From an uncultured Elusimicrobia bacterium (GTDB lineage Bacteria > Elusimicrobiota > Elusimicrobia > Elusimicrobiales > UBA9959), in assembly GCA_903879915.1 (NCBI GenBank), contig CAIRNJ010000043.1, forward strand, positions 29,746 through 93,745: 64,000 nucleotides of DNA, in the 5' to 3' direction. Of the stretch, positions 1-12,000 are shown piece after piece. The notes below the pieces were generated by a model that was not told the DNA's origin, did not search any database, and was given only the letters and a program-made list of their open reading frames with translations. Position numbers and translations under genes: made by a program. How positions within the stretch are numbered: the stretch's first letter is position 1; each line of letters opens with the position of its first letter.

Positions 1-3000
1 GAAGCAGCCGCCGCCCGTGGGGTATATCATGCCTTCCGCTATCGGCAGGGTCACTGCCGCGGCATCGACGGCCGCGCTGGAGACCAGCGGGTCAGAAGTA
101 TCCCAGAGACCATCGCCGTTGGCGTCGCTATACAGGCCCACCGCGGCGATCTTGCCGTAATCACCGTTCGGGTTCACGTGCACCCGGATACCGGAAAGAG
201 TAGTTTCTCCGGAGACGGTGCGCAGGGTCAGCTCCAGCGCAGCGGTTTCCTTGCCGGCCAGGTAAAGCTCGGGCGAGACGTCCCGGGTGGAAACGCGCAC
301 GATGGGCATAGAGCCGCCCAGCGGGTCGAAGCGCACGGTGCGCATGTTCCACTTGGGAGAATCTTTATCGCCCACGCCGGCCCCGAAGTCGATGCCGGTC
401 ACGTAGCTCTTGCCCGTGGCGGTATCCACCGCCACGCTGACGGGAGCATAACTGGTGTCGAACCGCATGGCGGCGCTGGACAGCAGGACCAGCGCGGAAT
501 TATACTTGGTCAACGCCGCATAATTCAGGCCGTCGAAAAGATTGCCCAGAGTATAAACGTTGCCGTCATCGTCGAGCGCTACGTCCATGCCGGTAGCGTC
601 GGCGCGCGGAGAAGCGGCCGCCGACAATTGCCGCAGGTCGGCGGAATACCGCAGCGTCAGGATAGAGCTGTCGCCTTTAGTCCCGCTGGTGCCCGCAAAA
701 TACACCTCATGCGTGTTCGCGTTAACCGCCAGTTTCTCGCTGCCCAGGCTCATGCCGCTGAGATAAGCGTTTGCGTACGCCGCGGAGGAAAGGAAGGCCA
801 TGGACGAAGAGTCGAACCTGGCGGTCACGAAATACGAGGTCCCGGCTATCAGACTGTCGCCGGTGATATAAACGTTCCCGCCGTCAACGGCTATGCCCCG
901 GCCGCTGTCCACGCCGCCGGCGTTAAAGATGACAGGGGACCCCTGCTGCGCGAGGTCGGAGTCGTACTTCACGAACTTATAATCGTTCTGGCTGCCAAGT
1001 TCGCCCGTGTTGGAGCCGACCACATAAACATTGCCGTCGGTATCCAGCGCCAGGTCCATAGCGTGGTTCTCTCCGGGAAGCACCGCCGCGGAACTGAGCA
1101 CCAGGTCATGGCTGTATTTCGCGGTAACGAAGCCCGCCGGGCCCTTGCCCGCCGCGTAGACGCCGCTGGCGTTGACCGCCACGCCGTCAAAAGACTCCGC
1201 ACCGGCCAGCGCGGAGGAGGACACCATGATCCCGTCGAGGTCGTATTTGATTACGATCGCGCCGATGGAGGAGGACATGCCGACGGCGTACACATTGGAG
1301 CCGTAGACCGCGGCCCCGAGGCCCATGTCCATATATCCGCCGTCGAAATTGGCGCCTTCGGGAACTGAGAAATTACCGGAGAATACCGGCCCGGAAGGGC
1401 CGCTGCCGGTGGTGAAGCTGAAAGAGCTGAACACCATCATGCCGCCGCCGGAGTTAGTGAAGCTGGCGGCTTCAACGACATAAGTCGTCGCCGAGGATAA
1501 GTCGGCGTTAAAAAGCCCGATCCTGTAAGTACTGGTCGTATCCGCCAGCAGGCCGAAGCTGACGAACCGGCTCGTATGTTCTGTGCCGTTCGCCTTTTTA
1601 AACTTCAGGTTCGTTCCGATCGCGGAATTATCTGCGGGGAACACCGGCTCATTAAAGGTCAGGTCGATAGACCGTATGCCGCTGGAAACGTTGACCGCCT
1701 TATCCGCGGGAACGGAGTAAACGATATACGGAGGCAGGCCGCCGCCGAAATCCGACGGGGCGTAGCGCACAATGCGCCAATCGTCGTTCTTCCCGTTGGA
1801 GGTGAATCCGCCGACGTAAAGATTATCCGAACCGTCCAGCGCGATATCCGTCGCGGCATCTTCATGGCCGTTGTCATACACCATAGACGAAACGAACACC
1901 AGATCCGGAGTGTACCTGGCTGTCAGGAAATCACGGTCGTTACCGTTATGTACATTGCCGGCGGCAAAAACTTCTCCGGCGCTGTTTACCCCTACACCCT
2001 GCCAGCCGCTGTCCGCGCCGGCATCAAAAGCCACCGAGGATCTCAGCACCAGATCGCGGTCATACTTAAGCAGGGTCCCATGGCTGTAAGCCCCGCCGGT
2101 CTGCCCCGCCACATAAACACCAGTTTGGCCAAGGCTCAGGGACACCCTGTTTTCATCGGTAGCCTGGTTGCTGCTGAAGACCGCCGAGCTTATAAAGACC
2201 AGCTCCGGGTCGTATTTTAACGTAAGTATCTGGAAGCTGCCGGCAACGCTTGAGTATCCTACGGCGTAAACGTTCCCGGTTTCATCGGTTCGTATTTCCA
2301 TCCCTTTGTCGTAGCTTCCGCTTAAAGCTACGGAGGTTGCAAAATGCAGGTTGTCGTCGTATTTCAGTATTACCAGGTCGCGGGATTCATCGCTGGGGTT
2401 TACGTGGCCGGTGACATAAACACCGCCGGACCTACTGACGGCGATATCGTTCGCGATGCAGTAACCGTAGCTGGAATACGTGGCGGAGGACTGAAGGAGC
2501 AAGTCTTTATTGTATTTCAGTATCACACATTTACCGTCATGGGCAGTGCCGTCATAGTTGCCGGCGACGAATATGCTGTCAGCGCCTACAGCTATGCCGT
2601 TAGCCTCGCTGGGATGTCCGCTCACGTTAAATGCCGCGGATGCCGCCATCAGGCCGTATTTGTCGTACTTAACGATGAAAGCCTCATCGTCGCCGAACGA
2701 AGAAGTGCCGGCCCCGTAAATAAACGGCCCGTTAAGCGCGGCGGTATCCACCGCCAGGCGGTGAGGGGCGTCATTTGCCCCCCCGTCGTAAACCGCTCCG
2801 CCCGTTTCCGAGAAATTACCGGTAAATATGACGCTGCTGTACGGGGAAAGCTCCATGTCGATGCCGCTCTGCTCCGGCAGCCCCGAATTGACGGTCAGCG
2901 GCCGCTCGCCGTAGAACTCGCCTTGGTCCAGCTTGTAATTGTCATTGGCATCGATCCACGCCTTGAGCGTATAATCCACGGAGCTGGAGGCTATCCAGGT

Positions 3001-6000
3001 GGTATACGCGCCGGTGGAAGACAGCGTCGCTTCGTTATAAGGCTGACCGGCCGCCGCGGACTCGGCCGCAAGGCGCACCTGGCCGTCCTGCGGCGCCAGA
3101 ATAGTGCCGCTTACCAGGCCGAAATCACGCAGCGTGATATTGATGTTTTTCGCTGTGACGCCGGCCGCCAGGTACAATGGCTCGGACGCGAACTTGCCGC
3201 CGCCTGCCGACAGCGAATTGTACGCGCCGCCGGGCATGCCGGCGCTGTGTCCGCCTTCGCCCAGCCATACCTGTACGTAGTAAGTGTTCGGAGTAGGGAG
3301 GCTGCTGAAACTGTAGCCGCCCGGCGTTTCAAGAGTCTGCGAACTGTATGTCAGGCTTTCCGGGTAAATATCATTCGCTATCGTAGAGATGGCGATATGG
3401 AACGCGCCCTGCTTTGAGCCTTCATAATATATATTACCTTGTATAGCGCCGGAATATTCAGGCACGTTATTGTCGGCCGGGATAGCTTTCAGCTCCGGGA
3501 CGTCCGCGCCGCCCCTCTTGGTCTTCCAGCCGGCCAGGGCGCCGCCGGCGCCGTCGGACACTATATCGATGTTGAGGCAGTCGGGCGCTTCGCCCGCGGC
3601 ATACCCGTCAGGATACGCTACGGCGCCGTTCCTGTACATTTTCTGGTAGCTGATCTGGTGAGAATTCCCGCCTTTGAAAGCCACCCACTGGCTCCAGGCG
3701 AAGTGATACGCGGAACCGTCATAGACGAGTCCCTGCGTGTTGTCGAGCGTCCGGCCTACCAGCTTTCCGTCCTGCGCCCAGCCGGCCGCGAACTCGGCCG
3801 CGGTGGCGGACGAGCGCACTATGCGCACCTCCGACTGGCCGTTCCAGCCGGTGGAATACAGCACGGCGAAACCGTCCTCGTCCCTCGCCACGTTGATCAC
3901 ATAATAAGCGGGATTTATATAAGAGGAAAGCCGCAGCGCGGAATTCCAGCCGGGATAGGGGTCGCCGTTGACGTCGAACCGCTCCGCGAACAGCGCCTGC
4001 GCGCCGCCCGTAGAACTGGTCCACACCACGTAAGCGCCGTTAAGTCCGTCGCTGACGCCTTCCACGTTGCCGCCTTCGTCGCTGCTGGTGGGCGCCGACA
4101 GGGCTTTATTGCTCCACGCCAGCGTTCCGTCCGCCGCTATCCTGAAGCCGTACAGCGCCGTCCTGCCGCCGCTGCCGCCGGCCCACACGAAGATCAGCGA
4201 GCCGGAACCGCCGTCGATGCCGCGCCCTTCGCCGATGGATTCTCCGACGGGCAGAGCGGTGCCGGTGGCCACGCTCACGCAGTCGCCCGGCGCGGGCCAC
4301 TGGCACTGGCCGTCGTTGTCGATCTTCTGTACCGCCACAGCCATGCCGGCGGCCGAGGGATAACCGAACAGCGCGAAGAAGCCGCCCTGCGCGTTGGCTG
4401 TGAATTCCCCGCCCTCTACGGCGCCGCTGGAGATCTGCCTGCCGCCGGTCCCCCACAGGTGGGCGCCGGCCGCGTTATACCGCTGCGCGCGCGCCGCGCC
4501 GCTGCCGTCAAACCAAGCCGCTATCACGCCGCCGGAACCGTCGGAGGCCGCGAAAAGCTCGCCGTTGTCTTTGATCGGATAATAAGCGGGAGTTATGGGC
4601 GTGGGGCCCCAGAGGGGCGTATTATCGGCGCCTACGCGTTCAACGAACATCTGGCGGAGGCCGCCCGCGCCCACCGTGCTGTCGTACACCATGTACGCGC
4701 CGCCCGCGCCGTCGGGGACCATCCGGAAACCGCTGGACCCGTCCGAGGCGCCTTTCGTCGCCGGGGCTATCGGGTATATGGACTGCTCGGCCATGCCGGC
4801 GCCGAACGTGAACGCGTAATGAGAAAGGATCTCGAGGCCGATAGTTCCGCCGTTAGGCGTAACCGCGACGAAATACGCGGCCGTCCGCGTGCTCACCGTC
4901 TCGTCGGGGAACGAGAACGAATGGTCCGTGACGCCGCATTCCAGCGTAGAGCTGGAAACCAGCCTGTCGCCGGCGTCCCACGTATCGTTCTGGTTCTGGT
5001 CGTGATACAAAGCTATGGCCCGGATACTGCACGAGTCACCGCCGGTGTTGACGCGCACGGCCATGCCGGAGAAGGTGGTTTCGCCCTGATCGGTGCGGGG
5101 CGTTATGGAAAGCGCGGCCGCCTCTTCGCCTTTCATGTAATACATCGGAGAAACGTCGCGGGTGGAAAGAGACACTACGGGCGGAGAGAAGCCCCCCAGC
5201 GGCGCGAAACGCACGGTGCGTATGTCCGCCGGGCGCAGTTTATCGTCGCTCATGCCGGTCACGTAACTGGTGCCGTCAGCGCTGTCGAGAGCGATGCCGG
5301 TCCCGAGGTAGCCGCCTCCGGCGGGCATGCTGGCGGCGCTGGAAAGGAAAACCAGCGCGGGGGTGTACTTCGCCACCAGCGCGTTGTCGTAGGAGCCGTC
5401 ATAGTCTTTGCCCAGCGCGTAAACGTACCCGTCAGCGTCCAGGGTCACGTCCATGCCCAGGCCGTAATTGCCGCCGGGGAAGACGGCTGTGCCCAACTGG
5501 AGCAGGTCCCGGGAATAGCGTACCGTCAGCATCTGCCTGTTATCCTCACCGCCGCGCGTGGCGGCCAGATAAACATCGTGCGTGGCCGGATTCACGGACA
5601 GCTTCCCGCTGCCGGGAAGACCGGAGTTATAATAAGCGTCGGTGTACGCCGCGGAAGAAAGGAACGCCAGGGCGGAATCGTACCTGGCGGTCACGAAAGA
5701 AGTGGCCCCGTCGATAAGGCTGGTGCCGGTCACATAGATATCGCCACCGTCCGCCGCTATGCCGCTGCCGCTGTCGGCGCCGCCGGCGTCGAAAGTGACC
5801 GGCAGACCGACCTGGTTCAGGTCAGCGTCGTATTTCACGAACTTATAATCGTTCTGGCTATCCGGCTCTCCGGCATTGGAACCGATCACATAAACGTTGC
5901 CTTCGGCGTCCAGCGCCAGGTCCTTGGCGTGGTTATCGCCGGGGAGAACCGCCACGGAACTGAGGCTCAGGTCGTAATCGTACTTCGCGGTCACAAAACC

Positions 6001-9000
6001 CGCGGGCCCCTTGCCCGCCAGATAAACGCCGTTGGCGTTAACGGCCACGGCGTCGAAAGATTCGGCGCCCTCAAAAGCGGAGGAGGATACGAAGGTCCCT
6101 TCGAGGTCGTACTTAATAACCACCGCGCCGCCGGGCGCGGACAGGCCGGCTACATAGACGCTGGAGCCGTAGAACGCGGCTCCTAACCCCATGTCCGTAT
6201 CGCCGCCGTTGTAAACCGCGCCGCCGGGCTGGGAGAAATTGCCGGAGAAAGCGGAGGTGCTGTACTGGGCCAGTTCCAGGTCGATGCCGCTCTGTTCAAG
6301 CAGCTCGGAGTTGACCGCCAAAGATCTCTCGCCGTAGTACTCGCCGCCGTCCAGGTCGTGGTTCTCGTTCGCGTCTATCCAAGCCTTGAGGCTATAGCCC
6401 ACGGAGCTGGACGCGATCCAGGTGGTATACGCGCCGGTGGAAGGCAGCGTCACCTCGTTGTACGGGTTGCCGGGCTCGAAGGGCGCTGCCACAAGGAGTA
6501 CGGGGCCGTTCTGCGGCGCCAGGATAGTGCCGCTCACCTGGCCGAAATCGCGAAGCGTGATGTTGACGCTCTCCGCCGCGGCGCCGGCGGGCAGGTAAAG
6601 AGGCTCGGACATGAACTTGCCGCCGCCCGCTGACAGCGAATCGTACGCGCCGCCAGGCATACCCGCGGTGTGCCCGCCCGAACCCAGCCACGCCTGTATG
6701 TAATACGTGTTAGGAGTGAGCAGCCCGGTAAAACTGTAGCCGCCGGGAACTTCAAGCGTCTGAGAGCTGTAAGTCAGGTCTTCAGGATATATATCGCCGG
6801 CTATCGTCGAGATGGCGATATGGAACAGGCCCTGCTGCTGGCCTTCGTAATAGATATTGCCGGCTATGGTACCGGTATATTCGGGTACGCTGGTGCCCGC
6901 GGGGATCGCTCTCAATACGGGCAGGTCGGACCCGCCGGTCTTGGTCTTCCAGCCGGTCAGCGCGCCGCCGGCTCCGTCGGACACGATATCGATACGCAGG
7001 CAGTCGGGAGCCATGCCTGCCACATAGCCGTTAGTGAACGAAAATTTACCGCTCTTGTCCATCTTCTGGTAATCGATCTGGTGGAAATTGCCGGGAGGCA
7101 GCAGCGCCCACTGGTTCCAGGCGAAATGATACGCCGAGCCGTCATAGATCAGGCCCAGCGTGTCGTCTACCGCCTGGCCGGCCAGTTTTCCGTCCAGCGC
7201 CCAGCCTGCAGAGAATGCGTCTGCGGTGGCGGACGAGCGCACTATGCGCACTTCGGCCTTGCCTTTGCCGCCGGTGGAATACAGCACCGCGAAACCGTCC
7301 TCGTCCCTCGCCAGGCTTATTTCATACCTGTTCCCGTCGATGGCGTTGACATAGGAAGAAAGCTGCAGCGCGTTATTCCAGCCGGGGTAAGGGTCGCCGT
7401 TGACGTCGAACCGCTCCCCGAACAGCGCCTGCGCGCCGCCCGTAGAACTGGTCCACACCACGTAAGCGCCGTTAAGTCCGTCGCTGATGCCTTCCACGTT
7501 TCCGCCTTCGTCGCTGCTGGTGGGCGCCGACAGGGTCTTGCTCCACGCCAGCGTTCCGTCCGCCGCTATTTTGGAGCCGAACAGCGCCATCCTGCCGCCG
7601 TTGCCGCCGGCCCACACGAAGATCAGCGAGCCGGAACCGCCGTCGATGCCGCGGCCTTCGCCTACGGAGTCGCCGACGGACAGAGCGGTGCCCGTGGCCA
7701 CGTTAACGCAGTCGCCCGGGGCGGGCCACTGGCACTGGCCGTCGTTGTCGATCTTCTGTACCGCCACCGCCATGCCGGTGGCCGAAGGATAGCCGAACAG
7801 CGCGAAGAGGCCGCCCTGCGCGTTGGCCGTGAATTCCCCGCCCTGGGTGGCGCCGCTGGAGATCTGCAGGCCGCCGGTCACCCACTGGTGGGCGCCGGAC
7901 GCGTTATACCGCTGCGCGCGGGCCACGCTGTTGCCGTCGAACCACGCCGCTATCACGCCGCCGGAACCGTCGGCGGCCGCAAAGAGATCGCCGCTGTCTT
8001 TAACCGAACGATAGTAAGGGGTTATAGCCGTGGACCACAGGGGCGTGTTATCTGCGCCCACGCGCGCCACGAACACCTGGCGGAGGCCGCCCTCGGCCAC
8101 CGTGCTGTCGTAGACCATGTACGCGCCGCCCGCGCCGTCAGGCACCATCTTGAACATGCTGGAGCCCTGGCCGAAGCCTTTAGGCGCCGAAACTATAGGG
8201 TATACGGACTGGTCGGCCATGGCGGCGCCGAACTTGAAGGAGGCCCGGGAGTAGACCGCCACTTTCAGGCTGTCGCCGCCCGTGGGGGTAACGGTTATAA
8301 AATACGCGGTCTTCTGCGTGCCGACGGTTTCGCCGGGAACGAAGGTGACGTTCGCGGAGCAGTTCAGCGCGGCGCTGGAAACAAGCCGGTCGCCGGCGTT
8401 CCAGACATCGTTATGGTCCGTATCGTAATACAGCGCGGCGGCGCTGAAGGCGCAGGTGTTCCCGCCGGGATTGAGCGCCACGGTCATGCTGGAGAACAGT
8501 GTCTCGCCCGAGTCGGTGTAAGGAGTAATGCTGAGCACGGCAGCCTCTTCGCCCTTCATAAAATACTCCGGAGAAATGTCGGCCGTGGAAAGATACACTA
8601 CCGGCTCGACAGAACCGCCCAGCGGCTCAAAGCGCACGGTGCGCATGTTATACGAAGAAGGCACCTTATCGGCACCAAAGTCAATTCCGGTCACATAGCT
8701 GTTGAGCGTGGCGGTATCTACTGCGATACTGGCGGGAACATACCCGGTAGCAAACCTCTGAGTGGCGCTGGACAGCAAAACCAGGCTGGGGTTGTATTTG
8801 AGCACCACCGCATAATTCTCACTGTCGACATCCTGATTTATGCCGAGCGTGTAAACGTTCCCGTAAGTGTCAAGAGCTATATCACCGCCCTCCGCATAGA
8901 AGTGGCGGAACACGGCCGTAGACAATTGCACCAGGTCCGGGGAATACTTTATCGTCAGGATATTCCCGTCAATTGTATCGGTCGGCGTGCCGTATGAGCC

Positions 9001-12000
9001 CGCGAAGTAAACTTCGTGCGTGACGGAATTAACGGCCAGCTTTTCGCCGCCCGGATTATCGGCGCCGGCATAATCACTTACGTACGCAACGGAGGACAAG
9101 AACACCATCGACGAATTATACTTGGCCGTAATGAAATAGGTGGTCTGGCCGATAAGGCTGTCGCCCGTGATGTAGATGTTCCCGCTGTCGACCGCTATGC
9201 CTTTGCCGCTGCCTGTGCCGCCGGCATTAAAGGCGACCGGCAAGCCCAGCTGATTCAGGTCCGCGTCGTACTTCACGAACTTGTAACCTGTCTGGACGTC
9301 ATTTGCGCCTACGACATAAACGTTGCCGTCAGTATCCAGCGTCAGGTCCCGCGCGTTGGACTCGCCGGGAAGGACGGCCGCGGAACTGAGTACCAGGTCA
9401 TGGCTGTATTTCGCGGTAACGAAACCGCCTGCGCTCTTGCCGGCCGCATAGACGCCGTCGGCGTTCACGACCACGGCGTTAAAAGACTCCAGTCCGGCCA
9501 TAACCGCGGAAGACACGATGGTCCCCTCAAGATCGTATTTGAGCACTACGGCGCCGGACGGCGCGGACACCCCGGCCGCATACACATTGGAACCGTAGAA
9601 CGCTGCCCCAAAACCGCCATCCATATCTCCGCCGTCGTAAACCGCGCCGCCGGGCTCGGAGAAGCTGCCCATGAACGGCTGGGGCGCCGGCTGGCCGCCC
9701 AGCGGCTCAAAGCGCACGGTGCGCATGTCGAATTTGGCCTGGTTCTCCCAATTGCCGTCCGAAGCGTACAGGCCCGTCATATAGGCGTAACCCGTGGCCG
9801 TAGCCAGCGCCACTCCCATCGAGTCATACCCGTAGGGCTGCACGCTGGCCGCACTGGAAAGGAAAACAAGGCCGGGATCGTATTTCAGCAGCGCGGCATA
9901 ATCCTCGGCTCCGGAGTTGTACGAACCGGCGATATGGACGTTCCCTTCGGCATCTAGCGCCAGCCCGGTGGCCTGGGCATACCGCGAGGGGTTGGAGAAA
10001 TGTCCGATCGCCTGCTGGGCCGCCAGGTCCCGGTCGTATTTAAGCGCCAGGACCGTGTCTTTGGCCGAATTGCCGGCAAAATAAACGTCATGGGTGACCG
10101 GGTTCACGGCCAGTTTCTCGCCCACCGGGGAGTTCGCGTCCACGGACACCGGCCCGGTATAGGCGATGGACGAGACGAGTACCATCGCGGAAGAGGCGAA
10201 TTTGGCGGTCACGAAATAAGTAGTGCCGCTCTGCAGGCTGTCGCCGGTGACATAAATGTAACCGTCGTCATAAGCGATGCCCTTGCCGCCGTCCACGCCG
10301 CCCGCGTCGAAGAGCACGGGCGCGCCCAGCTGGGCCAGGTCCGCGTTGTATTTCACGATCTTGTAGTCGTTCTGGCCGCCGGGTTCTCCGGCGTTGGAGC
10401 CGATCACGTAAACGTTGCCGTAGTTATCCAGCGTCAGATCCCTCGCATGAGTATCTCCGGTAAGGACCGCCGCGGAGCTGAGCACAAGACTGTGGTCGTA
10501 TTTCGCGGTCACGAAACCGGTAGAACCCTTGCCCGCCGCGTAGACGCCGTTGTCGTTGACAGCCACGCCGTCGAACGATTCCAGCCCGGACAGAGTGGCG
10601 GAAGACACCATGTTGCCGGCCAGGTCGTATTTGATCACGACAGCGCCGGCAGGCACGGTCATCCCGGCTACATATACATTCGCGCCGTAGAGGGCGGCCG
10701 CGAACCCAACATCCATATCCCCGCCGTCAAAATTCACGCCGGTACTTTCCGAGAAAGCGCCGGTAAACCCGTTCTCGGTAGTCGCCGGGAGCATCCGTTT
10801 CAGGCCCGGCAGATCGTCGCCGCCTATGCTCATTTTCCAGCCGGCCAGCGCGCCGCCCGTGCCGTCGGGCGCGATCGCGGAGTTCACGGGCGCCCGGAAA
10901 GTCCCGACCATAGAACCGTCCGCGTAGGCGTAATTCCCGGCCTTGTCCATTTTCTGATAGTAAACTTTATATGCAGGCGGCTCCCAGGTGCTCCACACAA
11001 AATGGTAAGCGGAAGAGGAATAAATAAGAGTGGTAGGGGTCCAGCCAAAACTGCCGATACCGGCGAACTGCCCGTTCTGCGCCCAGCCGGGCGAAAATTC
11101 GGCCGCGGCGGATGACGCACGCACTATGCGTATCGCGTTGTTGCCGGTGGAATAAAGCACCGCGAAGCCGTCCTCGTCCTTCGCTATCTTCATACTGTAC
11201 TCGTTCGTCGCCAGATAATCGGAAAGCTGCAAAGGAACGCTCCAGCCGGCGGAAGCGTCGCCGGCAGAATCGAACCGCCCGGCAAAAAGCCCCTGCCCTC
11301 CGCCCATGGAACTCGTCCACACCAGGTAAACGCCGCCCGCGCCGTCGTTCATTCCTTCGACAGTGGCGCCCTCGTCGCCGCTGGACTGCGCCAGCAGCTT
11401 CTTGTTCCAGGCCAACGTGCCGTCCGCCGCCACTTTCGAGCCGAAAAGCGCCAGCCTGCCGCCGTTGTTGCCGGGCCAGGCGAACAGCAGGGAGCCGGAG
11501 CCGGCGTCTACGCCGCGGGCGTTGCCGTTGAAATCCCCGGTCGGAATAACTGTTCCGGTAGACTCGGTCACGCAGTTCCCCGCGGACGGCCACATGCATA
11601 TTCCGTAATTATTGACTTTCTGTACCGCCACCGTCATACTGTTGCCGGCCGGATAGCCTAACAGCGCGAAAAAGCCGCCCTCGGAGTTCTCATGGAATTC
11701 TCCGCCCAGAACGGCGGAACTGGAGATCTGCCTGCCGCCCGGGTCCCACTGCTCAGAGCCGTCCGGCGTATAACGCTGCGCGTAAGCGATACCGTCGCCT
11801 TCGAACCACGCGGCGATGACGCCGCCGGCCCCGTCGGAGCCCGCGAAAATATCGCTGCTTTCCCCCGCGTAATAAGCCGAAGAAACGGCCACCGGGCCCC
11901 ACAGAGGGGAATTATCGGCGTCCCGGCGCACCGCGAAGATCCTGCGCAGGCCGTCTTCGGCCACGGTGCTGTCGTAGACCAGATACGCCCCGCCCGCGTT

